Origin: Leptodontidium sp. MPI-SDFR-AT-0119
Taxonomy: Eukaryota; Ascomycota; Leotiomycetes; Helotiales; Leptodontidiaceae
Direction: 5' to 3'
Length of the DNA stretch: 64,000 bases
NCBI GenBank assembly: GCA_020726505.1
Contig: JAHLEZ010000013.1
Coordinates: 1,178,001-1,242,000, forward strand
Shown here piece after piece: positions 24,261 through 36,439 of this stretch (position 1 is its first letter; every line of letters starts with the position of its first letter). The position numbers and the translations under genes were made by a program. The notes under the pieces were generated by a model. The model did no database searches, was not told the origin of the DNA, and saw nothing but the letters and a program-made list of their open reading frames with translations.

Positions 24261-26954
24261 AGCGGGTACAGTGCGACAGCTGGAGGCGCCTATAATTGTC
24301 TGCGATATAGATATGGCTGACTGGAGCTGGCGATTGCCCTGTCTCAGGGAAGGGACAGCGTCATCCACGTCGGGCGTTCACTATTTGACTGGTGAATTGG
24401 CTGGTTTGCTTTGCTCTTGAGTCTTGATTCTCAACCACTGCCGCTGCGTGGTTATTGTATGGCGTCTGGAGATGTGCAGTGCTGATTCAGAAGAGGGTAG
24501 AGGTACAGGTTGGGCGTCCGGCGTTGGCTGTCAGGGCTCGGGGGATGCGGTCATACCACCTGCACGCTCGGGAAAGAATTGATAGAAAGAGCGAGAGCAG
24601 ATTAGAGCAGAGCAGAGCAGGTATTGCAGTGCAGGCAGGTATTGAGTAATCGAATGAGAGGTGGTTGTAAACGAGAGTGTTTGCGACTGGCGCGGGGTGA
24701 AGGGAAGCAAAGAAGAAGACGAAGAGGAAGAGGAAGTACGAGAGAGACGATGAAGAAACTCACGGCTGAAGTAAAATAGAAGAGAAGATAAATTACCTAG
24801 GCATTCTGTCCCTTGGGGGGTGGGCAGGTAAGAAAAGGCAAGGCAAGGGAGGGCAAGGTAGAGAGAGCACGGCATGCTGTGTGTGCACTGGCTGGTTCCA
24901 CGCTCGTTCGTCGTCGCAGAATGGGGTGAGGGCGACAAAGTGACACGCCAAAGAGTCCAACGCAGTCAGTACGATATACCTGTGCCAGTAGCAGTGCCAG
25001 TGCAAAGGTCAGAGCCAGAGCCAGAGCCCGGATTTCGGAACAGGCGCATACCTGGTATGGGAGATGCATCCGACATGGACATGGACAGCTGCTGGGACGG
25101 CTTGGCAATCGTAAAGCTCGATTGTTTACGAGGAGGCCGCATGTTGAGCAGATGAGAATTTGTTGGAGCAGCGATATGATTTGGCCAGCCAGGAACCGCG
25201 GCAATATTGAGTTGCAGTAGCGTGAACTTGTGAAGGGTTAGAAACTTCAAGGAGCTGTTGCTGAAGCTGATGGTGTGGGGTTGGCTGGTTGGGTTGGGCG
25301 TGGGTTGGTTGGAGGTTGTTGACAACTTGACACAGCCCGCCAGCGGCCACTTGCCCGGAAATGTGGATAGTCTGCTGCTATTTTGGGGGGCCGAATGAAC
25401 GAGAAACCCCTGAATTGATCGCCCAGAGTCACTTGGGGGACGCGAGAACAGGGACACATGCCAGCCAGCGCCGATCCATACAACAAAACACCTATGATCT
25501 TCGGCCAGGTTCAAGTCCAGGTAAAGACCAGACGAGGCTTGAAGCGGCGATATTTTGATTCTACTATGGTCCAGTTTCCAGTGGAGGGGATGAAATATAT
25601 CCATATATCCGGATTTACAAAAGCCATTTTCTTCTTCACCCAATGTTGAAATTTCCACTCCCAATATCATACATAATCTTCCATTGGCTCGAGCAGACAC
25701 CTAAAACACCTGCAAAAATCTTCAACGAGCCATCAGATTACACGATCCAACCTTACGTCTTTTCATTAGTCAATCTCGATTATCATATGCGATGTACTGC
25801 ACCGTACTGTATGAAGCATCTTCCCGTCCTCAGCCTTCAAATCCAGCCTCACTTGCTGCCCTGCCCTGCCCTGCCCGGCTTTCCCCAACTCGAGTGGCAA
25901 AACACCAGCAAGCATCCCAATCAGTGCAGTCCTCAAGCCCGTCTCGCCACAATGGTCTCTTTGGGAAGCGCACACTTCTCAAACCGCAACAACCTATAAC
26001 GGCGCACAGATATACCCCTCAAATAGCAGACCAGTGAGCGGGTCTCGAGTTCGGGAACTTCTCGACTTGTGGAGAGACAATTCTCACGCCGCTTTTTCTT
26101 TGTCCTTGTCTTGTTTTTGGCCCGAACGGACGAAACATCTCCTTGCGAAACACGGCGGAGAGGAACGGAATTTGGGTTTTCGCTTCTCTTGATCGCCCCC
26201 AGGTTAAGTCTGGAGCTTGACAATCTTAGGCTCCACGTGTTTTGTCTCTCGCGGAATCTATCACAATATGACATGACACGACAAGACAGCAATCACATGA
26301 GAACCCTTGCTTTGCTTCTCTTCCCTTCTCTTCTAGTTGGCTCCAGCATCAGCGGGCCGGCGAGCTGATCACGACATCCTGTACGAAGTGACGGTGTATA
26401 GAGGGCCCGCCTTTCGGAATATTTCAAACCAAATGTCTCACTCACTGCCAGCCAAGTCTTGCAGCAAGAAGCCAAAGCTGAAAGCGGCAGGTGAAGAGAG
26501 ACAGACACATGAACCGGTTTTTTTTTTCTGTCCCCGTTCCGTCTTTCTCTTTGTGCTCTTGACTTTTAAGTCTCATGTCTTGAACTGGGGGAACTTTTTC
26601 GTATGTCACTTGCAGGAGCCAATTGTTCCACATATCAAACATTATTTTCGTTTCTTGAATATACAAGCTCAGGACTAACTCTCAAGCCGTCTTTTTGAAA
26701 CTCCAATTCCGACCTTTCCTGGGAATTGTCTCTCCACCCAATCTGTAAGTGCTGTTGAGGATAGCAGGCTTTTGCTTCGTCTATATTTCTAGCGCCAATG
26801 CATCTTCTCGACCTCTTTCGCTTCCCATCAAAACAAACTCTCCAAATCACCCCCTCTCCATACACTTCTGCTCAATACCTCTATGCTGCTCTCTACACCT
26901 TCCCTCGTTGCCCGTAACATCCACCATCCCGTCACTCTGATGATTCTCCAGCTC
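24261..26954. other. Long intergenic region (2.7 kb)
   Basis: Probable 5' region of the 1,090-residue protein gene plus flank of the dead PAF-AH gene. It includes GAGCA/GCAGG repeats near 24590-24640, GAAGAG-rich DNA at 24700-24790 and CCAGAGCCAGAGCC repeats at 25010-25030. The one coding-like piece is a 91-bp candidate exon at 25052-25142 (-) with a GTATGC donor. The CCCTGCCCTGCCCTGCC run at 25857-25875 is a short tandem repeat. Nothing else is supported. Confidence 0.4.
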
Positions 26955-28763
26955 CTACCCAGACATCAAGCCATGCCTCTCCAGTTCCTCCTTCGTCGGC
27001 GCAACATGCATCCAAATCTCCTCACCCAGCTCCAAATCCTCCAACCCTTCCAACACATTCCCCTGCGGATCTCTAGGCAAGTGCTTTGCAAACGAATTCC
27101 TCCTCTTCTTCCTCTCATGTCGCCGAACCCATTGCGGTCTCAACCTGATCCGCATCTCGTGCAAAATCCGCAGACGCATGACTGTCCACTTCTCGTCTGG
27201 TCTATGCTCGGTAGCCAATTTGTCTAACGTGCGTACTTCAAGGAGGTGTTCGTCTGTGCCGCGGTTCACGGCAGATATTCGTGCTAGCATCACCTTTTTC
27301 ACAAACTCCAGCGAGGCGTTGATGTTGAGATCAATGGCACAGCGAGGATTGACCGTCATTTTCAACAGTAGACTCGCTATCCGTGGGTAGAGAAGCGAGA
27401 AATCGGACTGCGAGATGTGAACTGAGCCGCGAACTGTCATCATCCAGACCAGCTCGTCGTGGTCTTTCGCTTCGTGGTAGAGAGACATCACGGATTCGAA
27501 GTTATCGGGCCAGTACATGAAAGCTTCGCTGTTGATCGCCAGTAACGGGGCATCGATACGATGCCTAGGTTCCTTCTCGGAGGCTGGATGGCGGCTCCCC
27601 AGATGTCGTAGATGAAGCCTTGGCCAATGTATTCGAAGAGATCTTTGTGCCGTAGAACTTCAATTGTAGCAGCTGCTCCGAATGAGGGTCCCAGCATAGT
27701 AAGATCTTAACTTGCTGGAGATGGAATCTGTTCCTCCAAGACTCCCAATCGATTCCTTTAGAGACCTCGAGAACTTCCTCCTACAGCGCCAGTTGTTTTA
27801 CCTCGTAAGTTGGCTTTGGCGACTCCCTCCCCACCGTCATCATGAATGAGAGTCATGACATGATACGCCTCTTCAATCTCAGCAAGCCGTAACCGAATCT
27901 GTGCAGATCGTAGCTCCACGTCAACACCCTGCATATTACCCGGCAGGGTATTACGGACATTGTTCGTGGGGAAAACGTAGGCCATCTTCGAATATCCTTT
28001 CCTCCTCGCCTCGTCCCTTAGGTTAACCTTCCGATTATTCAAATCCTCTCCCTCGTTCGGTATATTCACAAAATTCCTCGGCCCGCTTCCATCTCTATGC
28101 TCTAAACTCACCACCACAAACCCATAGCTCGCAAATTCTCCACACACGGAACTTTACGTCGTCCTCGTGCCACCGAGTCCATGGCTGAATACAAACAGCG
28201 GGAAACACGCTTTCTCAGGCTCACCTGGCGGCCGAGTCCCAGCGCGGTTCTTGGTCTCGTAACCGCCCTCTCGGGAGTTTTTTGTCTGGCGGTCAATGTT
28301 CAGCTAATGTCGCATTGCGGAATGCCGGGAGCTTGGTGAAGGTGGTTGTAACTCCTTCAGTGTCTCCTCAATCAACCAGGTCTCATGATTGGGTAACAAC
28401 ATCTACACACCAAACCACCCTGCGCTCACCAACTGCAGCAACCCAGCAAACTTTCCATACCCCTTTGCAACCTCTGTCCTGGGTCTAGGTAGCCACGTCG
28501 GTCTACTCCACTTCTTCATACCTTCCGGTGAGGTTCCTTGCCCAGACCCAAGCCCCGAAGGATAGAAAACCGAGAACAGCACTGCTTGAAGCTCTAGCAA
28601 ATGTTTCTGATTCCTCGCAATTTCAGAGAAATGTCTTGGATCCCCGAACAGGCACTTCGATATCCATCATCCCCACACTGTACGTCCCAGAGTAATATGG
28701 AAGTGGCGTCCGAAGTATCATCTCTCGGCCGGGATTTAGGTTGTTTGGTGTATCGAGTGACAT
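26955..28763 (-). pseudogene. Decayed platelet-activating-factor acetylhydrolase-like gene
   Basis: Fragments in different frames read colinearly as a fungal PAF-AH-like esterase: SGTYSVGMMDIEVPV (about 28690), then AVLFSVFYPSGLGSGQG, KKWSRPTWLPRPR and VAKGYGKFAG, then PLFVFSHGLGGTRTT, VVSLEHRDGSGPRNF, GPSFGAAATIEVLRHK, and finally MYWPDNFESVMSLYHEAKDH and SVHISQSDFSLLYPR. Lesions seen: a frameshift near 28640, degraded sequence around 28270-28430, a TAA at 28156-28154 right after GGTRTT, two offset frames flanking the GIDWESWRNRFHLQQV block (~27715-27770), a frameshift near 27570, and loss of the His in the usual GHSFGAA nucleophile elbow (GPSFGAA here). The functional family hydrolyses short acyl chains at sn-2 of phospholipids. 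The C-terminal 187 residues remain open, but the gene as a whole cannot encode the enzyme. Confidence 0.87.
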
Positions 28764-29654
28764 CGTCTGGTTTGTTTGCATGGGGATTGGAGTGGAATAT
28801 TGCTGCTCGTAAAGCCCTGTGCCATTCTGGACTTTTGCAACGATGAAGAGTAATCTGCTGTCAGTGTATTTCCGTGCTCGATATCGACCTGTCAGGCCAG
28901 CTTGTTTAACATCCCAAGCCGTCCATGCCGCCCAACAAACGCCTTGATAAGTACCCGATCAAACAAGAGAAAGACAGAGAAATTATTTGAAAATTAAACA
29001 CAGGACTTGTTGCTGTCTCGCACGAATCTTGTCCCCGGTTGATGCTCAAATATATCCTATGATACTCGTTCTGACGTCAACGGCACAGCGGAGAAGCTAA
29101 CAGTTCTAGAGCGGGCTCACTCTGTTGATGTAGTAACCGAATTCGATACAGACAATTTTACTGGGTCATATCCGGCGCATCCCACCGAACAAAGGCCATA
29201 CTTGAAGTGAGGTGTTTGAGGGCACCTTGCCGGGCTCCCCGATCCGAGGGAAGTTTCAATGGACCCCACTTGACTTTGCTTTCACTCGAAAGCATTTGGA
29301 ATCGAGATGGAAGGAAATGTTGTCAAATTATCTTCAGAAAGGAAGACTTGAAGTCGAAAGTGCCATTGGTTGTCCTCATTAATACCCCATCATTCAAAGT
29401 ATCTGGACCGACATCACCCAGTCCCCCGCAATCCTCCATTCATAGAGTGTTGTTGTGCAGTCTCGCCTCGCCTGGACTTCTCGAATTCAGTCACCAAACA
29501 ATTGCTACCAACAGGCCCTAGCCAGCTGCAACAATACCATAGTTCTACACACCAGCCTCAGCCCTTAAATAAGTACAATCGTTCTAAACGCCGCTGACCC
29601 TTGCCAAGTAAACAAGTCGACTGAAATGTCTGTCAAATCGTACAAGAGATTCTT
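28764..29654. other. Intergenic region
   Basis: 891 bp upstream of the PAF-AH pseudogene and downstream of the Vps3844 gene. Short ATG frames (28601-28846 and 29207-29521, +) are shadows or random. No repeat was recognised. Confidence 0.4.
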
Positions 29655-30891
29655 CTACCTCGTCTTGCCACTCGAAACACCAGCACCAATAACACCTGGA
29701 AGTTGTTCTTCTCCGATGCTATACATCAACCCAATGCCCCAGCTAATAGTTCCGACCATGACCACGGTGAAGAGTCCAATGAGCCAGAAAGGACCGCTGA
29801 CGTCTTGTTTGTGGCATGCCGAGCCACCCCAGGATGATTCCTTGTAGTACTTCTTCTTTCCGAACATGAATGACTCTATCGAGCATCTACAAGTAAAACA
29901 ATCTGCTTTCGTAGTCGAATACTTCTTGAAACAGGTTCCATGACCACTGCAGCCGTTTGTTGAGGACTCACAAGCATCTTTAGATGAATGGCAAAGGGGT
30001 GGGAGCTTAGGCAATGGCTTGAGCGTCGAGTTACGGGACGAATTGGAAGATTGGAGTTGCTTCGAGTTGAACGTTGGCGGGGTCGATGCAACAGGAGCTT
30101 CAGTCATTGGCTCCTCAGCTGTCTGTCTGCGAACCTTGCCAATCAAGACTTGCGAAGGTTCTTCGTACGATCCGTATGGCTTTCCAGAGGTCTTCGATGT
30201 TCGAGACGACTCAGGCATAAGAACCACAACTACATTCATCTCCGCCTTCTCAGCAAATTGTAGTAGTCTCTTCTGAGCTGCCATCAACTCATCAATCTTG
30301 GTCTCACCCTATGCGATATGGTCAGCAAGTGAAAGTTGGCTTCTTTCGAGTACATCTTACCTTGGAAGCCAAATCAAAGTGGATAGCATTTGACCTTCCG
30401 TTCCAGCAATTTCCATCGAATGGGTTGACGGCGTTTTCCAATTGGCAGTCCTGGCTATCTTGTCCGGATTGCCTCTGTAAATCCAAAACCAGCTTCTTGT
30501 TCGCAACCATCGATGGCGGCTGGGACATAGTAAACGCAGGCTTGATCGAGGTCCATTCCTTCAACAACGGCTCCGCAGTGTCGGGAGAGACGCCCTCCAC
30601 AATGAGGACCAGCTCTGCTGCCTTATCGTTTGTCGTGTCCTGGAAAAGCGATTCGTGCTGTCCTCCAAACTCGTTGATGTATGAAAGTGTAGATTCACTA
30701 GCATCTCCAATGCCATGATACTGCGAAGTGCCCAAGCGTTGGGCAAAGACCAATCGAGCTTGCTCTGGTGAGAGAGTTGGGGGGTTCGTGGCTGGCCTTC
30801 TGGCTGCATCAAAGATGTAAACGTTCGCATCGGGGATGGCGGAGGCGGCGCCAATGAGCGCTGGCAACAGGAAGCTGGATGTGAGCTTCAT
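29655..30891 (-). CDS. Vps3844/DUF3844-family secretory-pathway membrane protein
   Basis: Exon 1 (30891-30361) and exon 2 (30308-29655) join across a 52-bp intron to give 394 residues. The N-terminus MKLTSSFLLPALIGAASA is a signal peptide. The lumenal part has ANVYIFDA and SYINEFGGQ blocks typical of the fungal DUF3844 family. A Cys-rich EGF-like segment follows (ACESSTNGCSGHGTCFKK then DCFTCRCS and a SSWGGSACHKQDVS block). A single transmembrane helix (FWLIGLFTVVMVGTISWGIG) and a short cytosolic tail complete the type I layout. The domain is called the Vps3844 C-terminal domain from its link to vacuolar sorting in yeasts; the exact role is not established. The gene is divergent from the next one with 346 bp between the starts. 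Confidence 0.84.
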
Positions 30892-31237
30892 ATTTGCTGC
30901 TGCTGGATGGATGGGATGGGGACGATTGCTGAACGACCTCGGACCTGGAGTGATGATGTGAAGCTTGCCCAGGTGAAGCTGTCGCTGATAACCAGCCGCT
31001 TATCTGCTTTCGGTTCTGCCGCCTCTCACCGCGAGTTGTACAAGGGCAATTCCACCACCAAGGACACCCAGAACAATACCAACTCTGCCCATCCTTCTCG
31101 ATTATTCGTACGAGTGACATCAGGACTGTGATTTTACGTCCGCGCAATCATTCTTCTATAGTCCAACTACAACGCCTCTACCGGGGTGGCTCGAGCTCAC
31201 CACCAAAAGGGCCGGTTGGCTTTGGCAGCCTTCCACC
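30892..31237. promoter_or_regulatory. Short divergent promoter region
   Basis: 346 bp shared by the Vps3844 gene (-) and the gene at 31238 (+). Some GGATGG repeats occur near 30904-30919. No TATA box stands out. Confidence 0.4.
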
Positions 31238-32590
31238 ATGTTCCGCTTCATACGACCGCGGAGGAGTCTGATATCCATGAGCAGACTGCCGTTGAAGATG
31301 GAGGCTCGGTATCAGAAGGGGGAAATCGAAAATATCCAAAGAGTGCGCTTTAAGAGGCAGTGGACAAAACCCAGGTATGTTTGGACACTTTGGACGCAAG
31401 AACACCGCTAACAGTCATTTCTTTCTCAGGACGATTTTGATTTACATACTTGCTGCCTACGTTGGCGCATCGGTATATTCAAGTGTCGTACTCGATCCAC
31501 TTGAGAGGGCCGCTCTCGATGCTATACAGGATTTACCAGCGGAGGAATTTGAGGAACCCGCGCCGCTCTTTATTCCGTTCCCTGGAACAACGAAGCAATT
31601 ACCACTTGTACCATACCGTGGAACTGATCCTGAGTGGCAAGAGTTCGTCAAGTTCAGCAAAGACAAGAAATTAGCCCAAAAGGTCAGAGGTACGCATCGT
31701 CATGTCAACTCTGCGTCTCTTGGACGTTCACTGACTGATAATATGCAGAGGAACTTGCTGCTTTCGTTCAATCGGTCGCCATCAAACACCCGATACTGTC
31801 GACACGCTGTGGAAAGGAAATGAAGTTGAGGAGGTACTGGCTTGACGTAGACTTTCCACATGCTCCGCCGCCAGGGTTCGAGAGGAAAGGGTATGTCTCC
31901 ATAACTGCTCCTGGAGGAGCTTAATGCTGACATTGAATTTGCAGCCTTGAGATTGGAGATAACTACATCGAATTAAGAACTCAACCAGTCGACTCTCTCA
32001 CCGTGTTCAGGATTCGACAGGCTTTGTGGCCCTCCGCATTGGTGCAATCATTCTGGAGCTTTACAAAGGTCATGGTTGTCGACGATGCCAAACGGATTGC
32101 AGGAATGCTTGGAATTAGTTCTGGTCCTCCTCCTCCAACAATCGATCAACTACTAGCGCAACATCAGCAGTTACTCAAGGGTCCTCAAACGCCTCAACTA
32201 TCAACCAAGAACAACACACCAACTCAGGCCCCAACTGTAACCCAACCTCCCAAAGGAATGCCTGGTTCATCAACTGAGAAACCCGCGTTGATGGGTAAAG
32301 GACCCGAGGAAGAGGAGTCAGCGTCGAAGGCTATGGCTTTTCACGCGCATTTCTTCCGGCCAATAATGGCCTTCAAAGCCAAATTGGCGCAAACCTGGCG
32401 GCCAGCACCCAGTTACCCTCCACGTGGAAGTATATTGGTTTCCGGTATGGTGGAACTGGATTCGCCAAGAGCATGGCTAGTCTTTGATGTGAGAGCGGCA
32501 TGGGATCCGAAGACCAAGGAGTATGACCCGAGGAGTATGCATATCAAGCTACGCAGATCGCAGGCCAAGAAGCAGTCTCCTGTAAAGTAA
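31238..32590 (+). CDS. Unrecognised single-pass membrane protein, candidate mitochondrial
   Basis: Four exons (31238-31374, 31430-31689, 31749-31890, 31945-32590) join with consistent phases over introns of 55, 59 and 54 bp, giving 394 residues. The N-terminus MFRFIRPRRSLISMSRLPLK is Arg-rich without acids, resembling a mitochondrial presequence. One hydrophobic segment (ILIYILAAYVGASVYSSVVL) follows at ~47-66. The remainder looks soluble: a RRYWLDVDFPHAPPPGFERK block, a Gln/Thr/Pro-rich linker (~240-300) and a C-terminal block with PRGSILVSGMVELDSPRAW. I do not recognise the family. An inner-membrane protein with most of its mass on one side is the likeliest reading, by inference only. Confidence 0.72.
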
Positions 32591-33087
32591 GCGGTTTCAG
32601 GGTGTTGGTAATTGGGTTGGACAGGCGTTCATGGAGGGTAGCATTGTAGGTGTAGCTAGTGAGTTATGGCGTTCAGGGTGGCATTCAATCCTTCTCGCAA
32701 CTCGAGACTGGCAAGTTAGCCTTTACATGACAGCTAGCCAAATAATATTGGGCCAAGACGGCCGCAAGTTGAGCAACTGGAGGTTCAGATGATCATACTA
32801 TTGCGTTGAAAGCATACGCCAGAGGAAGCCCTAAACACGATTAAAAGCGGAGTGCGTTTAAGTAACATGAGTTTCTTTCTTTCAACATCTTTCTTTCGAT
32901 ACAACCGCATCTGGGTGTTCCTCTGAGGAACGTCAACTACTGCATACATTAAAAATTCATCTGCATAAGCAACTCAACTTCTTACGCCCATTTTTGTAGT
33001 CCCCCGTGTGGATGCATTGATACTATTCCTGACCTCATGTCTACTAGCAGTGGTCAAGCAGCGTGCCGGGTCAAGGTCGAGTAGTTG
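32591..33087. other. Convergent intergenic region
   Basis: 497 bp between the end of the preceding gene and the last coding-like frame of the Zn2Cys6 regulator. AT-leaning, with no gene. Confidence 0.4.
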
Positions 33088-35435
33088 CTATACCCCATGT
33101 TCATCCAGGATATCATACTCTTCTCTTACCGACGTGCTAGTGTGGTACAGTGGACTTTTGTCGAGGACTGATGCCAGGAGATGAGCATTCGTAATTCGCT
33201 CTATCCTTGGACTTCCGGCTGCCCGGGGGTCGATATGCCATTGGCTCCTCTGGTCAAAATTGTCAATGTCGAGGGCCTGATTAATGTCCCAACAGAACAA
33301 TAGCACGCCTTCATCCTGCTTTCCCCATCTTTCGCCCGGTATCGACCCAACTCTGCAAGCTCAACGTATTAATCGTCTCACTACCATCCAGGCGCGATAG
33401 GATATCTGTAAACTCGCGCAAATAGCCGAAAGCCCTCTTCGCTACTTCATGCTGGGAATCAAATGGGCACGCTAGCAAGGTCACTGCCACGTCTCGCACC
33501 TTGTAGGTCTAGAAATATCAGACATGAGATTCTCAGGGAAGGAAGATGACGCTTACTAGATGATGCCCATTAGGTTCGAGATGAATCTCGGGAATACCGT
33601 GCAGGATATGCAGTAGTTGACGGCAAGTGTCTTCCCTTTCGGGCCAGCGATCCTTGGCCGTCGATGGGACCAAATCAGCTTGGCTGCCATTCAATTCCCG
33701 TTCTCTGAGAGCGTCGATCTGATCGGCTATAATACTCTGAAGCCAGAGATGGGAAACGTGAATATTTGCTCTTGTCGACTCATACTGCGAATGGAGTATT
33801 TTTCTCTGTTGAGTATCAAGACCATCAAGCCCTTCGTCGTCTCGGACCGTTGCCCACTGTCTTAGCTGTGTAGGAAGCCCATCGAGCATGTATTTTAGAT
33901 CATGCATGCGGTCTTGGAGATACGCAAGTTGGATATCTGGTTTTCTAGAACGAACACAATTGCAGTACTGGTCCTTGGCCCCCGCGGAGCCTGGGGTGCT
34001 GAGCGGAATAAGACTTGCCCAGAAAATTCGAGATGCAACATTGAAACCAGTTACGAGTGAGAGATGTTTCTCAGGTTGAGGCTGTACAAAGTCCTCGTGA
34101 ATCATCTCATCATCAACCTCAACAGGCATTAGATCCTCGAGATCGATGGTACTCAGGATTGTTCCATCCAGATAGGTCAATCTTTCTTTCCTGAGATTTT
34201 GCAATTGTGAATGTCTGCAAGAGTTAAAATTGTCCCCAGCAGAATATCTCATTCATAAACACGTACACATATCCATAGAACATCAGCCAGAATCCTTTCT
34301 TGCGGAGCTGTGTTTGTATACAATCTAGGCCGTCATAACTGGAAATCTGGTGAAGATCCAGGAGCCTGGCCAGTCTACAGTACAGCAAGTAAGCACATGG
34401 TCGGGAATTTCTTGGACAACGAATCCAACAGAAACTTGCTCCTAGAGCACGCAGAGGTGTAAGAAATAGGCTACTGCCCTTTAACTTACTGCATTGCTTC
34501 AACTTCCACCATTCGCTGTCGATTATGCTGCCCGATTTGGAAAAATGCTATTTGCATAAAATAGGACGAAGCCCATTTGTTGAAGTTGATCTCATCAAAG
34601 TAGTCTGATCCACGAAGCCCCAATGTCATGTCATAACAATGGTTGATCATCTCAGTCCTGGTCTTGAAACGTAGAGGATTCGGCGCGTTTCGATATTCGT
34701 TGAACTTTCGAGGGATGGTGCCTACAGTCGCCGCGGAAATTGACAACATAAGAGCTAGAAAATCGCTGTCATATAAATCCTTCCCTTTTTCCAAATCAGC
34801 ACGAAACGTAGGCCGGTGAACAATGGGAATCAGCGGGTAAAGATGATCCAGATAATCACTCATGATGCGGTTCAACAGGGGACGAGAACACAAGCTGTCT
34901 GTTGGAAACGTTCCGTTGAAACGAGGTGAAGCCGAGTGTGCGCTGAAAACCGATCGGGGTGAAGTTTGGTTCCGAAACGGAGAAAGGGCTTCAACGCTCT
35001 CCCTGGTCACAATTGGTGGATTGCTAGGCGATATTGTGGCTCTGGGACTGGCCATCGTTTCTCTTGAAAGATCAGGGCTGTGCAATGCCTCAAGTACGGA
35101 AACCCGCCTGGTGGAGGGTTCTGATGAATTCGAAGTCGTTGATGCCGGGAACCGGTTCCTAAATTCAGTAAGTAAACAAAGTACTCTGAGTGGGGTTCAA
35201 GGTATAGGTACTTCTTCCGGGGACCCCGTGTAGCCACAGGGAGAAGAAAGGTGCATGGTAAGCCCAGTTCAGCACATCTTTTGCACTGCTGAATTATCTC
35301 TCCTGGGCCAAGTGAGCGACCATGATTTGCATTGGGAGATTGAGCAGAGGAGCTGCCCGTGTCACATTTCCGCTTCCGAACTCGACATGGATCACAGGCT
35401 TGTCGAGCAATTGGCTGTGAAGTACGGCTGGACAT
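33088..35435 (-). CDS. Zn2Cys6 fungal transcription factor; 3' end probably frameshifted
   Basis: Five exons (35435-35212, 35158-34490, 34374-34267, 34214-33557, 33508-33311) give 618 residues to the first stop at 33311. The Zn cluster begins QACDPCRVRKRKCD and closes with CKRCAELGLPC after an unusually long loop between the third and fourth Cys. The middle holds the fungal_trans regulatory domain (LYPLIPIVHRPTF, then LARLLDLHQISSYDGLD and KGFWLMFYGYVY). Introns are 53, 115, 52 and 48 bp. After the stop the sequence is still protein-like in another frame (DEGVLLFCWDINQALDIDNF to EEYDILDEHGV, stop at 33088). Either one extra base near 33315 shifted the frame and truncated the protein, or a 61-bp intron (33353-33413, weak GTTTAC donor) joins the two. 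Target genes are unknown. Confidence 0.8.
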
Positions 35436-36053
35436 TATTGAATGGGTGTTTCGAAGCTGCACATACAGGGCATCTAGCAGCCGCTGCTCCTAGGAGAAGA
35501 GGCGGGCTTGGTGCGGAAAGTATGCTGTTGCATAAGGTACATATGATATGGCCGGGCCTAGGAAGTGCTCCAGCTTCTCCCGTCCGAAGGTTTTCTGGGG
35601 AAGTGGAGAAATGCAGCACATCACGGGACTGATGATTTTCCACGTGATTCGAGTCCGCCCCCCTGAACTCCTCGCTTACTTAGGTACTAAATACTTACTC
35701 GCGGTGCTTCCTGTGACCATAGGAGCACACCATGTATTGGTAAGTATAGCCTCGTCTCCACATGAGATGGCCCACTTGGGTGCACCTATGTTTTCGGAAA
35801 AACCACCCGCATCGTCATAGGCCCGCATTTGCTTCACGTCAATTTGTCTAGTACACAATCAGCCACACGATCTACATTTTGAAATGGTAAATGTATCGAT
35901 AAAGAACGTATATATAAGCATATCTCAATCTTGGATGTCCGTGCTTTTGTACAAAGCCTCAAATTACTCAAGTTTCAAAACACGGCAAATCTTCAAATCC
36001 TCCTGTCAACACACCTGGGCACTGATTCCAATTCTTACTACCGATACTTCAAT
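35436..36053. other. Intergenic region
   Basis: 618 bp between divergent starts of the Zn2Cys6 gene (-) and a small gene (+). Frames here are short and not protein-like. A TATATAAGC motif occurs near 35909, ~145 bp before the next start. Confidence 0.4.
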
Positions 36054-36439
36054 ATGTGTTTCGGACGTAGTAGCAAAGTATTAGACCCTCCACTCCCAGC
36101 ACGAATACCACCCTCAAACTCACCATCTGGTAATGATAAATCACAAATACCAACAACAGCCAAGCGAGACTCAGCAACATCAAGGCCCAAAGATGACCAC
36201 CAGTATGGAGAATCATTGAGGTGAGAGACATTATTGACCAATGAGGGAACAAAATATCTGACTTACAACCCTCTAGCCTTAGCATGCATGCTAAACACCG
36301 GAAAATTATCAGAGAAGCGTATCCTGATGGGAATGTTCCTGACGAACTAAGGAAGTTCAAAGAGACGGGAATGTGTCAGGGGGCGTTGGGTGGTCCTGTG
36401 GGCGGAGGGGCCGGAATAGCTCTCAGCGGTGGATTTTAG
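36054..36439 (+). CDS. Small conserved-looking protein, 109 residues
   Basis: Exon 1 (36054-36220) and exon 2 (36277-36439) join across a 56-bp GTGAG..TAG intron (phase 2). The product starts MCFGRSSKVLDPPLPARIP, has a Ser/Lys/Thr-rich middle, then SMHAKHRKIIREAYPDGNVP and a Gly-rich tail ending IALSGGF. The Cys at position 2 with nearby basic residues could be a lipidation site, which is speculation. I do not recognise the family. Clean splicing and a charged helical second exon favour a real gene over a chance frame. A longer frame opening at 35931 has no support upstream of the ATG chosen. Confidence 0.6.

Noticed and set aside
24531..25204. Several minus-strand frames in the long 5' region
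   Set aside because: Biased by GAGAG/GCAGG repeats; only the 91-bp candidate exon at 25052-25142 was kept as a possibility.
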